Shown in pieces: positions 1 through 9,200 of a stretch of DNA of 52,880 bases. Position 1 is the stretch's first letter; every line of letters begins with the position of its first letter. The notes below the pieces were generated by a model. It was not told the DNA's origin, ran no database searches, and saw only the letters and a list, made by a program, of their open reading frames with translations. The stretch is from CAMLDH01 sp966250375 (lineage in GTDB: Bacteria > Pseudomonadota > Gammaproteobacteria > Burkholderiales > Burkholderiaceae_D), in contig CBINHE010000018.1 in assembly GCA_966250375.1 (NCBI GenBank), forward strand, positions 1 through 52,880. The letters run 5' to 3'. A program made the position numbers and the translations under genes.

Positions 1-48
1 TTGCCGACGTGCTGTCATTTAAATCGAAAATCCTGAGTCCGACAGACT

Positions 49-381
49 CCTAGTTACAGACAGCACCTGGCCGAATGTTTTGTAGGGGCATCACTGCTGG
101 AAGGAGACCAGCTGCCTCCTCCTAGAAATTATACGTCTTACGCGCACGAGCTCCTGCCGGTTTCCGACTTCTCGCAAATTGGATTCTGGCAGAAGAGAGG
201 GATAAAGCGCCAGGCGGACCAAGCTCGCAAACGGCTTGGTGTGGTATTCGACCAGGCCTTCTACAACTTCGATAAAGAGGCGGCAAGGGAGGCAATGAAG
301 GCCGTGCATGAAGACTTGCAAACCAACTGGAAACGCATTTTGCCTGAAATGAAGGAGCATTATTTTGCTGTTCAAGATTGA
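49..381 (+). pseudogene. C-terminal fragment of a T3S effector (copy 1, broken)
   Basis: This frame encodes about 110 residues that match the last part of the effector at 1847-4291 (shared stretches include FVGASL, ELLPVSDFSQI, VFDQAFYNFDKEAA and the end KEHYFAVQD). The match starts abruptly near base 49. The bases before it are unrelated and carry an in-frame TGA at 34-36, so the N-terminal part is missing and no start codon is seen. Relative to the full gene it lacks two codons (SYAHE against SYAYAHE) and has about a dozen substitutions in its first half; its last third is nearly identical. It is followed after 60 bases by the chaperone gene, as in the complete locus. I read it as the remnant of a duplicated effector locus. 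Confidence 0.75.
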
Positions 382-441
382 AGTGCAACAAGTTGGTGGT
401 AATGCTGAAAGAGGGCTTATTTTTAAATTCAAGGAGGGGCC

Positions 442-885
442 ATGAGCCAAAAAGATTATGAACAACTCATTCGCGAATGGGCGCAGCTCACAAGTGCCAC
501 GGATGTGGAAGCCTTGCTCCAGCGTGGCCGGGTAAAGGTGCGAGACACGATAATTGACCTCGTGTACCACGACGATGAGGAAGAAGAGCCGCTGGTTTTG
601 CTGGTCGGCTATTTTGGAAAACTGCCCTCGGATGACGGCGGCGCTGCTGCGCTGGCACTGCTGCATGCCAATTTCACGTTGCAGGTGCTTGGGCATAGCC
701 TGTGCTGGAGCGTCAACCCACGCACAGGGCAAGTGATCGCGCACGACAGATTGCCGCTGGATTTGCTCGATGCGCCTGCTTTGCATGAATGTCTTCTAGT
801 TTTTGCTGAAATGGCTGAAGTTTGGGACGCGACCATCAAGGCCGGTGCTTCCGAAGAGCCTGCGTCGGAGTCATTGTCTTCCTGA
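442..885 (+). CDS. CesT-like T3S chaperone (copy 1)
   Basis: A 147-residue acidic protein with the layout of class I T3S chaperones (CesT/Tir chaperone family): an N-terminal helix (DYEQLIREWAQL), then strands, then LLHANFTLQVLGHSLCWSVN, a variable loop, a hydrophobic stretch around LPLDLLDAPALHECLLVF and a C-terminal helix. Such chaperones bind effectors in the cytosol and keep them export-competent. The start is fixed by a strong Shine-Dalgarno (AAGGAGG, six bases before the ATG). It lies 60 bases after the effector fragment and is probably co-transcribed with it. The protein is identical to that at 4352-4795. Chaperone identity is from fold-like pattern and position; the partner is inferred. 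Confidence 0.7.
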   Translation: MSQKDYEQLIREWAQLTSATDVEALLQRGRVKVRDTIIDLVYHDDEEEEPLVLLVGYFGKLPSDDGGAAALALLHANFTLQVLGHSLCWSVNPRTGQVIAHDRLPLDLLDAPALHECLLVFAEMAEVWDATIKAGASEEPASESLSS

Positions 886-1002
886 GTGTCCGTGCAGGAA
901 TGGATGCGGCGCATCATCCCCCAAAGTCATCAGGCTGGCATTGCTGTCAGCTGCCGTTGTATTAACCGGGGGCTACCCGAAACGCGTAATACCAATCGTC
1001 AC

Positions 1003-1040
1003 CCATAACGTGACGTGAAATCGCGTCTTTTTCCGTCTGG
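1003..1040 (+). repeat. 38-bp dispersed repeat, left inverted copy
   Basis: The 38 bases beginning CCATAACGTGAC and ending TTTTTCCGTCTGG occur here and, inverted with one mismatch, at 1614-1651. A related direct copy lies at 31548-31614. The pair bounds a 649-bp segment. It could be the end sequence of a small non-autonomous element or part of an intergenic repeat family. Confidence 0.7.
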
Positions 1041-1051
1041 TAGAGAGCGTA

Positions 1052-1336
1052 TTGTCAATTGTTGGTCGCGAACGTGTTATCCGCAGCGATACGGTCAGAA
1101 AGCCCATTATCTACGCGTATTCCCACTATTGGATGAAACATTACGCGAGCGCTGTGCCGACCGATCTCGAGCGCTTTGCCAATACCGCGCAGCGCAAGCA
1201 ACTGTTTGGCGTCGATATAGACGGCATACCGGACTTTAACCAGCGATTGCATGGCAACACAAAAGCATCGCTGCATAGCCCCTTGTTCGCCTCCAGCAAG
1301 CGTCTAGCCAAGTTCGCTTTGCTGAAAAAGAGCTGA
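1052..1336 (+). CDS. Hypothetical protein fragment (94 codons)
   Basis: An open frame encoding a basic 94-residue sequence with plausible protein composition (for example KPIIYAYSHYWMKHYASAV and LFGVDIDGIPDFNQRLHG). I do not recognise a family. No ribosome binding site precedes the ATG, and the frame sits inside the 1003-1651 segment bounded by inverted repeats, next to other decayed sequence. It may be the C-terminal remnant of a larger gene, possibly another effector, or a chance frame. Low confidence that it is expressed. Confidence 0.25.
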   Translation: MSIVGRERVIRSDTVRKPIIYAYSHYWMKHYASAVPTDLERFANTAQRKQLFGVDIDGIPDFNQRLHGNTKASLHSPLFASSKRLAKFALLKKS

Positions 1337-1412
1337 AGCGCAATCCTCTTGGTTGGGATGGGGATAGGTTGTCATATCGCTGCTTTTTAGCCCATCCCCC
1401 TTGCAGAGCGCA

Positions 1413-1597
1413 CACAGGCTTGCAAGCCTGTGCTGTTCCGCAAGCAGGCGGAAGGCGCATTGCCTTGCAAGGCAATGCACCCTGCAAGGGAGAGGAGGCA
1501 CCATAGCGAGCTATGGCAACGACGAACAACGGTGAAGCAGGGACTTCGGATCGCATGCGATCCGCCTGCGAAACGGTATCGGCTTGCAAGCCGATAC
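1413..1597. repeat. Cluster of perfect palindromes (REP-like)
   Basis: This gene-free stretch holds four perfect palindromes: 1413-1432 (20 bp), 1457-1478 (22 bp), 1547-1564 (18 bp) and 1576-1597 (22 bp). Three centre on TTGCAA and one on GCATGC. A further hairpin with arms CCATAG/CTATGG lies at 1501-1516. The last two palindromes, joined by the linker CCTGCGAAACG, recur in inverted order at 24615-24665. This resembles a REP-type extragenic palindrome family. Confidence 0.75.
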
Positions 1598-1613
1598 TCC
1601 CCCAGCGAAGCAG

Positions 1614-1651
1614 CCAGACGGAAAAAGACGCGATTTCATGTCACGTTATGG
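1614..1651 (-). repeat. 38-bp dispersed repeat, right inverted copy
   Basis: Reverse complement of 1003-1040, 37 of 38 bases matching. Together the two copies flank the hypothetical frame at 1052-1336 and the palindrome cluster. Confidence 0.7.
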
Positions 1652-1846
1652 CTGCAGATTCGTATCACATGTCCATGAGCTCGACAGCAAGCCAGACTGC
1701 ATCAATGTAAAGATCGCTGCAGCAACTCCCGTATTCACAGCGCACGGTCAGCCGCAGCATGGACTGTCCATTTGCAAGAATGGAACTATTCCCGATTCCA
1801 TTCCACTCACAACCATTCAAGTTAATAGAGTTGAAAGGTTTGTATC

Positions 1847-4291
1847 ATGCCAAGTCCTATTCGTCAGTCTGTGTCTTCTGGGTATGTCCCAACGCCGGAC
1901 AATCACGGCGTTAATCAACCCGGATCGACTTCCCATCCGCCGGAAAAGGAGGCCGCGAGACAAATGAGGTCTGGATCTTCCAGACCGAGAATATCCCAGA
2001 ACAACTCCTTGCAAACAACGCTTCTCGCGCAAGCGTCTTCCCGGCCAAGGAGAGAGGAAGAGTATTTGGTTGCATGGAAGAAATGGGCACGACAGCCAAA
2101 TCAAGCTGCGGGCGAAAATCGTACCAAGGCAGTTGAAAAGATAAGGGAATGGCTTCGTGCTGGCCAACCTAATGAACCCTTACACTTAAATTCATTGAGA
2201 CTGACCAGCCTGCCGGAGTTGCCGTTTTCGCTTAGGAAACTCAATGTCTACAACAACCAATTGACCAGCCTGTCGAAGCTGCCAGCTTCGCTTTGGAAAC
2301 TCGATGCCTCCCACAATCAGCTGGCCAGCCTGCCGAAGTTGCCGGCTTCGCTCCAAAGACTCAATGTCTCCAACAACCAGCTGACCAGCCTGCCGAAGTT
2401 GCCGGCTTCGCTCCAAAGACTCTATGTCTCCAGCAACCAGCTGACCAGCTTGCCGGAGTTGCCGGCCTCGCTTGGGGAACTCCATGTCTCCAACAACCAG
2501 CTGACCAGCCTGCCGAAGTTGCCGGCTTTGCTCCAAAGACTTTATGTCTCCAGCACTCAGCTGACCAACCTGCTGGAAAGTATTAAGGCCACACGGAAGC
2601 GAGGATGTAAGGTTTATGTGGATGGGGAACTGCGTTCCGAGGAGGCACTTAATCGTCTTCACGCTCGTGCAATTGTCAACGCTGCAGATTACAAGGGGTC
2701 CCATATCCATCTTCCCTCAGAGCCAGCATTGAGGATGCCGCTAGACAGCCAGTCAGATACTAAACCGGCAGAACAACCTGCAGCCAGTGCAAGGAAGACG
2801 GATGAACCCAAGCCTGAAGTCAGGTTTGGAAAGAAGAATTTACAACGATTCCATGCTCATCATGGCCAAGCTGATGAGGTTGGTTCAAGCTGGGAGCATG
2901 GAGCTGATGCGGCTAGTTCAAGCTGGTGGGAGCCTGGAGCTGATGAGGCTGGTTCAAGCTGGTGGGAGCCTGGAGCTGATGAGGCTAGGTCAAGCTGGGA
3001 GCCTGGTTCACCACAGAACGCCGGAGCGCAAGCTAATACTGCTGCTGAAAATTCGGAGGTGCGCCGCAGTTGGAGGTCTGATGCCGCCAGACAAGCCCGT
3101 TCCAAGCTTCAGGGCGCCCTTAAAATATTGACTATGCTTGGGACTATGTCCGCAGGTTTTCGTTTCATACGCAATCCACGCGATTTCCTGTCCAATACTG
3201 CAATGATTCCACATGATTTCGTAAGAGCGCCCGTACAGACTTTCATCGGTAATATTTTTTTTCATGAACGAGCAAACGAGAGACTGTTGCAAGAAGGGAA
3301 ACTTGCTGTATTGGAGAGATTCGGTAGCTATATTCCAAAGGATGCGCATTGTTATAACGCGCGTGCAGAAGTGTCGTTTCGCTTACCAAGAGGTCGTTAT
3401 GGAGTTGTTCCTGGAGGATACTCTTCGACACAAAATAGAATATTTATCGCTGCTTATCAACCTCCTCTAGAGGGCTTGCATAATGTGGCGCACGAGTACT
3501 GTCATTGCTTCACTCACCCTAAACTTGACGACGCGCTGGGCCTGCCCGTGGAGCACCGGCCCCTTAACCAGTTTGCATTTGACGAATCGGTGACTGATCA
3601 CCTATCGAACAAAGTCTCCCAAATCCCTTCTCTCAGTGATAGTTACCAACTTTTCAAATTCTCAAATGGGAAAAAATGGATGGATGCAGCAAAGGAATTG
3701 GAGGATGCTGTCGGCGAGGCGACACTCGTGCGCGCCTACTTCAGTGGAGACAAGGATGCCATTCGCAAGGTATTCAGTGCTGCTCTGAACATTTTTCCAA
3801 AGACTGTGACCTACGATGCATGGGATGCTATTAAGAAGGTTGATCAGAGTTACTTAGAGGAGAAGGAGCGCATGGCGAAGAAGACATACAAGCTTGCTCT
3901 CAATAGCAGGAATAAAAAGGCCATAAGCAAGGCCAAGGAGGATTTTAATATACCTAGTTACAGACAGCACCTTGCCGAATGTTTTGTAGGGGCATCACTG
4001 GTGGAAGAAGGCCAACTGCCTACTTCTATAAATTATACGTCTTACGCTTACGCGCACGAGCTCCTGCCGGTTTCCGACTTCTCGCAAATTAAAACCTGGC
4101 AGCAGATAAGGATAAAGTACCAGGCGCAACAAGCTCGCAAACGGCTTGGTGCGGTATTCGACCAAGCCTTCTACAACTTCGATAAAGAGGCGGCAGGGGA
4201 GGCAATGAAGGCCGTGCATGAAGACTTGCAAACCAACTGGAAACGCATTTTGCCTGAAATGAAGGAGCATTATTTTGCTGTTCAAGATTGA
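1847..4291 (+). CDS. Candidate T3S effector: leucine-rich repeats plus HExxH protease signature
   Basis: An 814-residue protein. Residues 1-90 are Ser/Pro/Arg-rich and disordered-looking, as in secreted effectors. Residues about 115-240 form LPX-type leucine-rich repeats of 20 residues (unit like LPASLQRLNVSNNQLTSLPK), the kind found in IpaH, SspH and YopM. A low-complexity WEPGADEA repeat follows (about 343-387). The C-terminal half contains HEYCH at 549-553, a match to the zincin HExxH motif, with a second acidic ligand candidate at E580 (FDESVTDH). No IpaH-type ubiquitin-ligase (NEL) domain is visible. The ATG is preceded by GAAAGG at a usable distance. The chaperone gene follows after 60 bases. 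The role as a secreted host-directed protease is inferred from domains and neighbour; no export signal can be proven here. Confidence 0.7.
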   Translation: MPSPIRQSVSSGYVPTPDNHGVNQPGSTSHPPEKEAARQMRSGSSRPRISQNNSLQTTLLAQASSRPRREEEYLVAWKKWARQPNQAAGENRTKAVEKIREWLRAGQPNEPLHLNSLRLTSLPELPFSLRKLNVYNNQLTSLSKLPASLWKLDASHNQLASLPKLPASLQRLNVSNNQLTSLPKLPASLQRLYVSSNQLTSLPELPASLGELHVSNNQLTSLPKLPALLQRLYVSSTQLTNLLESIKATRKRGCKVYVDGELRSEEALNRLHARAIVNAADYKGSHIHLPSEPALRMPLDSQSDTKPAEQPAASARKTDEPKPEVRFGKKNLQRFHAHHGQADEVGSSWEHGADAASSSWWEPGADEAGSSWWEPGADEARSSWEPGSPQNAGAQANTAAENSEVRRSWRSDAARQARSKLQGALKILTMLGTMSAGFRFIRNPRDFLSNTAMIPHDFVRAPVQTFIGNIFFHERANERLLQEGKLAVLERFGSYIPKDAHCYNARAEVSFRLPRGRYGVVPGGYSSTQNRIFIAAYQPPLEGLHNVAHEYCHCFTHPKLDDALGLPVEHRPLNQFAFDESVTDHLSNKVSQIPSLSDSYQLFKFSNGKKWMDAAKELEDAVGEATLVRAYFSGDKDAIRKVFSAALNIFPKTVTYDAWDAIKKVDQSYLEEKERMAKKTYKLALNSRNKKAISKAKEDFNIPSYRQHLAECFVGASLVEEGQLPTSINYTSYAYAHELLPVSDFSQIKTWQQIRIKYQAQQARKRLGAVFDQAFYNFDKEAAGEAMKAVHEDLQTNWKRILPEMKEHYFAVQD
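2201..2575 (+). repeat. 60-bp tandem repeats encoding leucine-rich repeats
   Basis: Six full 60-bp units start at 2201, 2261, 2321, 2381, 2441 and 2501, with a partial seventh at 2561. Each begins with a variant of CTGACCAGCCTGCCG and encodes one 20-residue leucine-rich repeat. The central units are nearly identical at DNA level, so unit number can change by slippage or recombination. Confidence 0.9.
2875..3009 (+). repeat. In-frame tandem repeat encoding SSWWEPGADEA units
   Basis: Within the effector gene, three to four imperfect units encode variants of GSSWWEPGADEA. The two central units are almost identical in DNA. The repeat separates the leucine-rich region from the protease-like half and may act as a flexible acidic linker. 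Confidence 0.75.
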
Positions 4292-4867
4292 AGTGCAACA
4301 AGTTGGTGGTAATGCTGAAAGAGGGCTTATTTTTAAATTCAAGGAGGGGCCATGAGCCAAAAAGATTATGAACAACTCATTCGCGAATGGGCGCAGCTCA
4401 CAAGTGCCACGGATGTGGAAGCCTTGCTCCAGCGTGGCCGGGTAAAGGTGCGAGACACGATAATTGACCTCGTGTACCACGACGATGAGGAAGAAGAGCC
4501 GCTGGTTTTGCTGGTCGGCTATTTTGGAAAACTGCCCTCGGATGACGGCGGCGCTGCTGCGCTGGCACTGCTGCATGCCAATTTCACGTTGCAGGTGCTT
4601 GGGCATAGCCTGTGCTGGAGCGTCAACCCACGCACAGGGCAAGTGATCGCGCACGACAGATTGCCGCTGGATTTGCTCGATGCGCCTGCTTTGCATGAAT
4701 GTCTTCTAGTTTTTGCTGAAATGGCTGAAGTTTGGGACGCGACCATCAAGGCCGGTGCTTCCGAAGAGCCTGCGTCGGAGTCATTGTCTTCCTGAGTGTC
4801 CGTGCAGGAATGGATGCGGCGCATCATCCCCCAAAGTCATCAGGCTGGCATTGCTGTCAGCCGCCGT
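3953..4867 (+). repeat. Direct repeat, copy 2 (effector tail plus chaperone)
   Basis: Second copy of 49-957. It contains the end of the intact effector gene and the second chaperone. The offset between copies is 3910 bp over the chaperone. Confidence 0.85.
4352..4795 (+). CDS. CesT-like T3S chaperone (copy 2)
   Basis: Identical in protein, and as far as I can see in DNA, to the gene at 442-885, with the same AAGGAGG ribosome binding site. It lies 60 bases downstream of the intact effector gene, a normal effector-chaperone arrangement, and is presumably its dedicated chaperone. Complete identity of two copies about 3.9 kb apart points to recent duplication or ongoing gene conversion. CesT-family assignment rests on length, acidity and the pattern of the central strands. 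Confidence 0.7.
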   Translation: MSQKDYEQLIREWAQLTSATDVEALLQRGRVKVRDTIIDLVYHDDEEEEPLVLLVGYFGKLPSDDGGAAALALLHANFTLQVLGHSLCWSVNPRTGQVIAHDRLPLDLLDAPALHECLLVFAEMAEVWDATIKAGASEEPASESLSS

Positions 4868-4976
4868 CGTATTGACCTGGGTGCTGCCCGACACGCGTAA
4901 CCGGTTGCTCAGCGGAGTGCTTGCTGCGAAGAGCGGTGTGATGAAGATCTGGGCGCAGAGGGGCGCGTACGAATAG

Positions 4977-5491
4977 CGGCCAACCTGCGCATTGCCCGAC
5001 ACCGAGTCTTTGCGGGAATCGCTGCGCGCGGCAAGAGTTCGACCGGGTGGTTCTTCGGCTTCAAATTGCCTATCGTGATCAATCATCGCGGCGAACTGTT
5101 GCACATGAAAGTCACGCCCGGCAATGTCGATGACCGCAAACCAGTTGCGCATCTGTGTCGGGATGTGTTTGGCCGGGTCTATGCGGACAAAGGCTATATT
5201 GCCCAATGGCTGGTCGAGCGATTACGCCAGCAGCAGGTAGCGTTCATCACCAAAGTGCGCAAAAACATGAAGCCGGTACAGCACGCGCCATTTGACTAGG
5301 CGATTCTGCGACGCCGCTCTCTGATTGAAACAGTCTTCGATGAATTAAAAAACCTGTGCCAGGTAGAACATACGCGCCACCGTTCGCACGGCAATTTCAT
5401 GGCCAATCTGATGGCTGGCATCATCGCCTACTGTCTGGCGCCCAACAAGCCGCGCTTGCCTCTGACTTCCTCGGCGCCAGCATGTTGCTGA
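4977..5491 (+). pseudogene. IS982-family transposase remnant
   Basis: Translation in one frame gives the C-terminal half of an IS982-type DDE transposase: RGKSSTGWFFGFK, then VTPGNVDDRKPV, YADKGYI, FITKVRKNMK, and after an internal TAG (5297-5299) LIETVFDELKN, EHTRHRSHGNF and MAGIIAYC. The N-terminal part is missing and the frame ends at a TGA at 5489-5491. The sequence is therefore 5'-truncated and carries a nonsense codon. It begins right after the second effector-chaperone repeat, so this insertion or its decay may have set that repeat's edge. Confidence 0.8.
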
Positions 5492-5511
5492 AACGGCTTA
5501 TCCCGAGCTCA

Positions 5512-5690
5512 GGTTATCCACAAGTGCAGTTCACGTTTCTCGGTTTTACGTTTCGACCGAGGGGAGCTCGGGACAAGGGAAACCGGATATTCACCAGTTT
5601 CCTGCCGGGAGCAAGTGACGATGCCTTGAAACGGATACGGAAGACAGTGCGAGGATGGAAGCTTCATCGACAAACGACGAAAATCGGTAC
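5512..5690 (+). pseudogene. Group II intron reverse transcriptase/maturase fragment
   Basis: About 55 codons match the maturase (domain X) region of group II intron proteins: QFTFLGFTFRPR, then FTSFLPGASDDALKRIRKTV, then RGWKLHRQT. The similarity stops abruptly near 5690, where IS6-type sequence takes over in a different frame. No intron RNA ends are recognisable around it. It is a short relic fused between two transposon relics. Pieces of group II introns also occur in the cassette array at 11893-11974, 14685-14830 and 18736-18770, but I cannot tell whether they come from the same intron. Confidence 0.65.
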
Positions 5691-6184
5691 TGCGCGCTGG
5701 ACAAGGAAGGCAAGACGGTCGACTTCCTCTTGACCGCCAGGCGCTTTTTCGATAAGGCGATGCGGGCGCATGGCGTTCCTGAAAAAGTCGCGATGGACAA
5801 GAGCGGCGCTAACAAGGTGGCCATCGATGACATCAATGACGGGCTGGAAAACAGCATCGTCGTCCGACAGGTCAAGTATCTCAACAACATCGTCGAGCAA
5901 GACCATCGCGCCATCAAGCGCGTGACCAGACCGATGCTCGGCTTCAAATCCTTCCGGTCCGCCAGAAACATCCTGGCCGGCATCGAACTCATGCACATGA
6001 CGGCATCGAACTCATGCACATGATCCGCAAAGGCCAATGCGCAATCGAAGGCGCTATAACCATGTCTTTCGCCGACCAGTTTTATGCGTTGGCGGGACAA
6101 GTCCGTCCTGCATACGGACCCATGCCCTCACTTGCATATAAACTCGCTTGTTTCAAATTAATGCGACAGAACCCGCAATGCTGA
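5682..6184 (+). pseudogene. IS6-family transposase remnant
   Basis: C-terminal half of an IS6/IS240/IS26-type transposase: CALDKEGKTVDFLLTARR, PEKVAMDKSGANK, then VRQVKYLNNIVEQDHRAIKR, TRPMLGFKSFRSAR and AGIELMHM. About eight residues normally present after LLTARR are missing. A 23-bp exact tandem duplication (5978-6000 and 6001-6023) shifts the frame; removing one copy restores reading to a TGA at 6182-6184. The end holds TGCGACAGAACCC, which reads on the other strand like an IS6 terminal inverted repeat (GGGTTCTGTCGCA). The N-terminal half is absent. Confidence 0.8.
5978..6023 (+). repeat. 23-bp exact tandem duplication
   Basis: Bases 5978-6000 are repeated exactly at 6001-6023. Because 23 is not a multiple of three, the duplication breaks the transposase frame. 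Confidence 0.95.
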
Positions 6185-6210
6185 TTCTGAACCCGCAATG
6201 CTGATTCTAT
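6171..6210 (+). repeat. 20-bp tandem duplication at IS6-type end
   Basis: The 20 bases from 6171 (ACCCGCAATGCTGATTCTGA) recur at 6191-6210 with changes only in the last two positions. It sits beside the IS6-like terminal repeat and just past the stop codon of the 1009-residue gene on the other strand. Confidence 0.9.
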
Positions 6211-6213
6211 GTT

Positions 6214-9200
6214 TCAGCTTTTCGTAAAATCGGAAAACTTAAAAGCCCTGAATTTTAATGGCCCTGCATAAGAAACAGGGCGAGTACTTGTCTTGCCAGA
6301 CGTAAAATCGGCAAACTTAAAAGCCCTGAATCTTAATGGTCCTGCATAAGAAATAGGGCGAGTACTTGTCTTGCCAGATAAGACAGACTCTTTTTTGGCC
6401 TGTAGCCCGGCCTTGGCTTCAGTTGGATGCGTACTGCTGCTATTGGCTGTTTGAGCAGAAATTGCACGACGGCCACCACCGTTGATGGAGGTCTCGTTGA
6501 CAGGGAATGCTCCCGACGTCGTTTTTAAATGCGTGCTTAAGTCCTCAGGCCCTTTACTTGTTTGAGGCACGTCTTTGCTTGCGATTGGACGCTCTCGTAA
6601 CCTCGCTGCTTGTATCTCGGTTTCAATCAAAATTCCTCTTAAATCACGGTATCGGTTCGGAGCGTCTTTCTGAAGATATTTCGCAAATTGTTGGTTAATA
6701 TCCGGTGAAGAGTCACTCAAAGGGACAGGCACTTGACCGATTTGTAAATGTAAAAAGCCCTCCTTCAGTTTCGATAGTTCGCCGGCATTTGCAGCAGACC
6801 CCAGACCCTCTGCGTTCTTTTTCTTCAGATCAGTGAGGTGGTTCATCAATATTTTTCCATGCGCATGTAAAAGCTTATCTCTTGCCCTGCTTTCCGCCTG
6901 CTCACCTAAAAACTCTTTGAGTAGCGTTGCAAACGAATATGCATTTCCTTCTTGATCTGTTGCAATGCTCTCATCTGGAATGCTTGGCTTCTCAACAGCG
7001 TTATCTTGATCGAATGATGACAAACGGCCGAATATCTCATCGCGGGTCGAAATTTTTTGTTCTAGGTAGGTGAGTTGCGCTTTCATCTCCGCCAGCATGA
7101 AATCGACTTGCTTGGGAAAATTTCCGGGATCTTGTAACCATTGCTGGATTGATAGCGATGTAAGAGTGTCCGCTTTTTGACTCCATGTTTCGCGTGCTTT
7201 CTCTTGCGCTTGCTTGGGTTTTCCCTGCACGAGATGTTTCATTCTCGCCGTTTCCGTATAAAAACGCGCCTGCAACTTCTTTTGGAATGCATTTCCCTTG
7301 GTCTTATGACTTGGTGGCAAAGTGATGCCGTCCGTCGAATAGTGAACAGGTTGGTAAGATTTATTTTTGCCTTCTGCCATTTCAGCAAGCAGATATTGCC
7401 TTCGATATTCTCGTGACGAGATCAAATCGTAAAAGCGCGCACGGATATCGAAGCCTTTGGAGGCGCCTTGAGGGTGCATGATATCGACGGCGTTGAGAAA
7501 CTCTCTTTCCAGCTCTGAATCATTGGCATTATGATAATGATCGTAGCGCTGTAGTTTATTTCTGTTATGAAGCGATTTTAGCGAGCTGGCGCCCATCCCG
7601 ATTCCACTCAGAATACCTCCTCCCAGCAGGATAGAAGCGCCTATAGGATTGGCAGCTGCGGCGCCTGCACCAGTCAGTGCCAGCGCAATGACGGTCATCT
7701 TTGTGATGGAAGTGGTGGTATAGAGCGAGCTTGCGGTAAGAAAAGATTTATTCCAATTCACGGAAGAACCATAAAATTGATCTCGCTGCGAGAGTTTTGT
7801 TTGCAAAAAATGTTGGTACTTCTGGTGACATAGCTCTTCTTCTTTTTCTATTTGTGCAGCCCTGTTTTGGAGCAGTAAATCGACCTTTTCCTTGCCTTCT
7901 CGAAAATTTCTCTTTTTCTGGACCGATTTGTAAGTTATTGCACCTGCTGCAGTGGTCGCGGCAATACCATAAAGAGGAGCCAATACGCACGTTCCCGCAA
8001 TACTCAAACCTGTCGCCGCGTTGGCCGCAGCGGAATTCAAGTATTGTCCAGCATGAAACCCTTTATCGACCGCGACAAGAGCAAGCTTGGAAGCAAATTC
8101 TTCGCCGACATTGGTCGCGAGTATTGCAGATGATATTGCGGAAGAAGCAGCAATACCTCCACTCAATTGATTCATGCTTTTGGCGAAGCGTAGCAACTCC
8201 AATTCCTGCTCCTGATTGTGAATAGTCTCATCAAGAAGGCAGCGTATCTTTTCTGGGGCGCACTCCATTAACGATTTCAGATGTTCAATAGACCTTTGCG
8301 CAAGATGTGTTTTTGCATTCAGCTCTTTGTTGGATTTGATTGCCTTCAGCGTGTCGCGTATTCCAGCGCGTAAGGCAATGAGCGTTAGAGGCAATACGAG
8401 TGCGGCGATGCCGCTCGATATGCCTAAACTGGAGGCAGTTGAAGGTAAAAATTCATGTTTTAATGCCTCCGATGGTTGGCCTTCGAGCACGTGTTCGTGA
8501 TAGACATTGTCAAATCCCTGCTCTTTAATATCTACCAAATTTTGCAGTGCGCTCTGCGCTGCGGGCAAAAGATCGCCGAGATCAGCTCTTGACACATTGA
8601 GCAGATGTGTTTCGTCATCATAGAGATGAGACGCACCCGGGTGTGGCAGTTGCGTTTGGACGGACGCAGTCAGCGCAGCAAGAATCTCGGTAGCACCCCA
8701 GAGCGCTTGCTGCGTTTGCTTTACGTCCTGTGTGTGCATTGATTCGTCTGTGGATTCTGGCTGGATGCTCGAAAGAGTCGTCAGAGTCGATTCCAGCAGT
8801 TCGGCCAAGGTGTTAGCGAGGTGCGTCTTTTGAGCAAGGGTAAAGCTTTGCAGGTCCTTGATTTCGCCCTGATCCAGATATGCAAGCAATTCCTTGGCGC
8901 TGGTCGCACGCGCGTCCCACAGTTGCGTTTCGTTTAAGCTCTTGAGCAAGTTCTGGACTGTAGCTTGGAATAGTAAAAGATTGACGCTTTTGAGCGGGCG
9001 ATCGATATTGCGTGTGCCGTGCTCCAGAGGGGCATGCATGTTTGCAAGAACACGCTGACGCTGACTTTCCGATTGGGCCCTCCGGGCCTTCATGTTCAGG
9101 GCTTGATTGGCAGCGGTGACGGTATGAACCCTTTCTGCATCGTTAAACGACTGGGGAGCATGAGCGTGTGTGGTCAGGCCGCTTTGCTCAGAAGCCTTAC

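Larger units (their letters stand above)
49..957 (+). repeat. Direct repeat, copy 1 (effector tail plus chaperone)
   Basis: This segment recurs at 3953-4867. From about base 260 to 940 the two copies look identical, including non-coding frames of the chaperone gene. Identity is lower before about 250 and fades after about 945, where related but diverged sequence continues to about 990. The pattern fits a segmental duplication followed by recombination or gene conversion over the chaperone. Confidence 0.85.

Noticed and set aside
1847..4291. NEL-type E3 ubiquitin ligase domain in the effector
   Set aside because: The repeats are of the IpaH/SspH kind, but no NEL CxD catalytic motif or domain pattern is present downstream.
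3953..4867. IS-composite explanation for the repeated effector tail
   Set aside because: No insertion sequence flanks both copies; the IS982 relic borders only the second copy. A plain segmental duplication is simpler.
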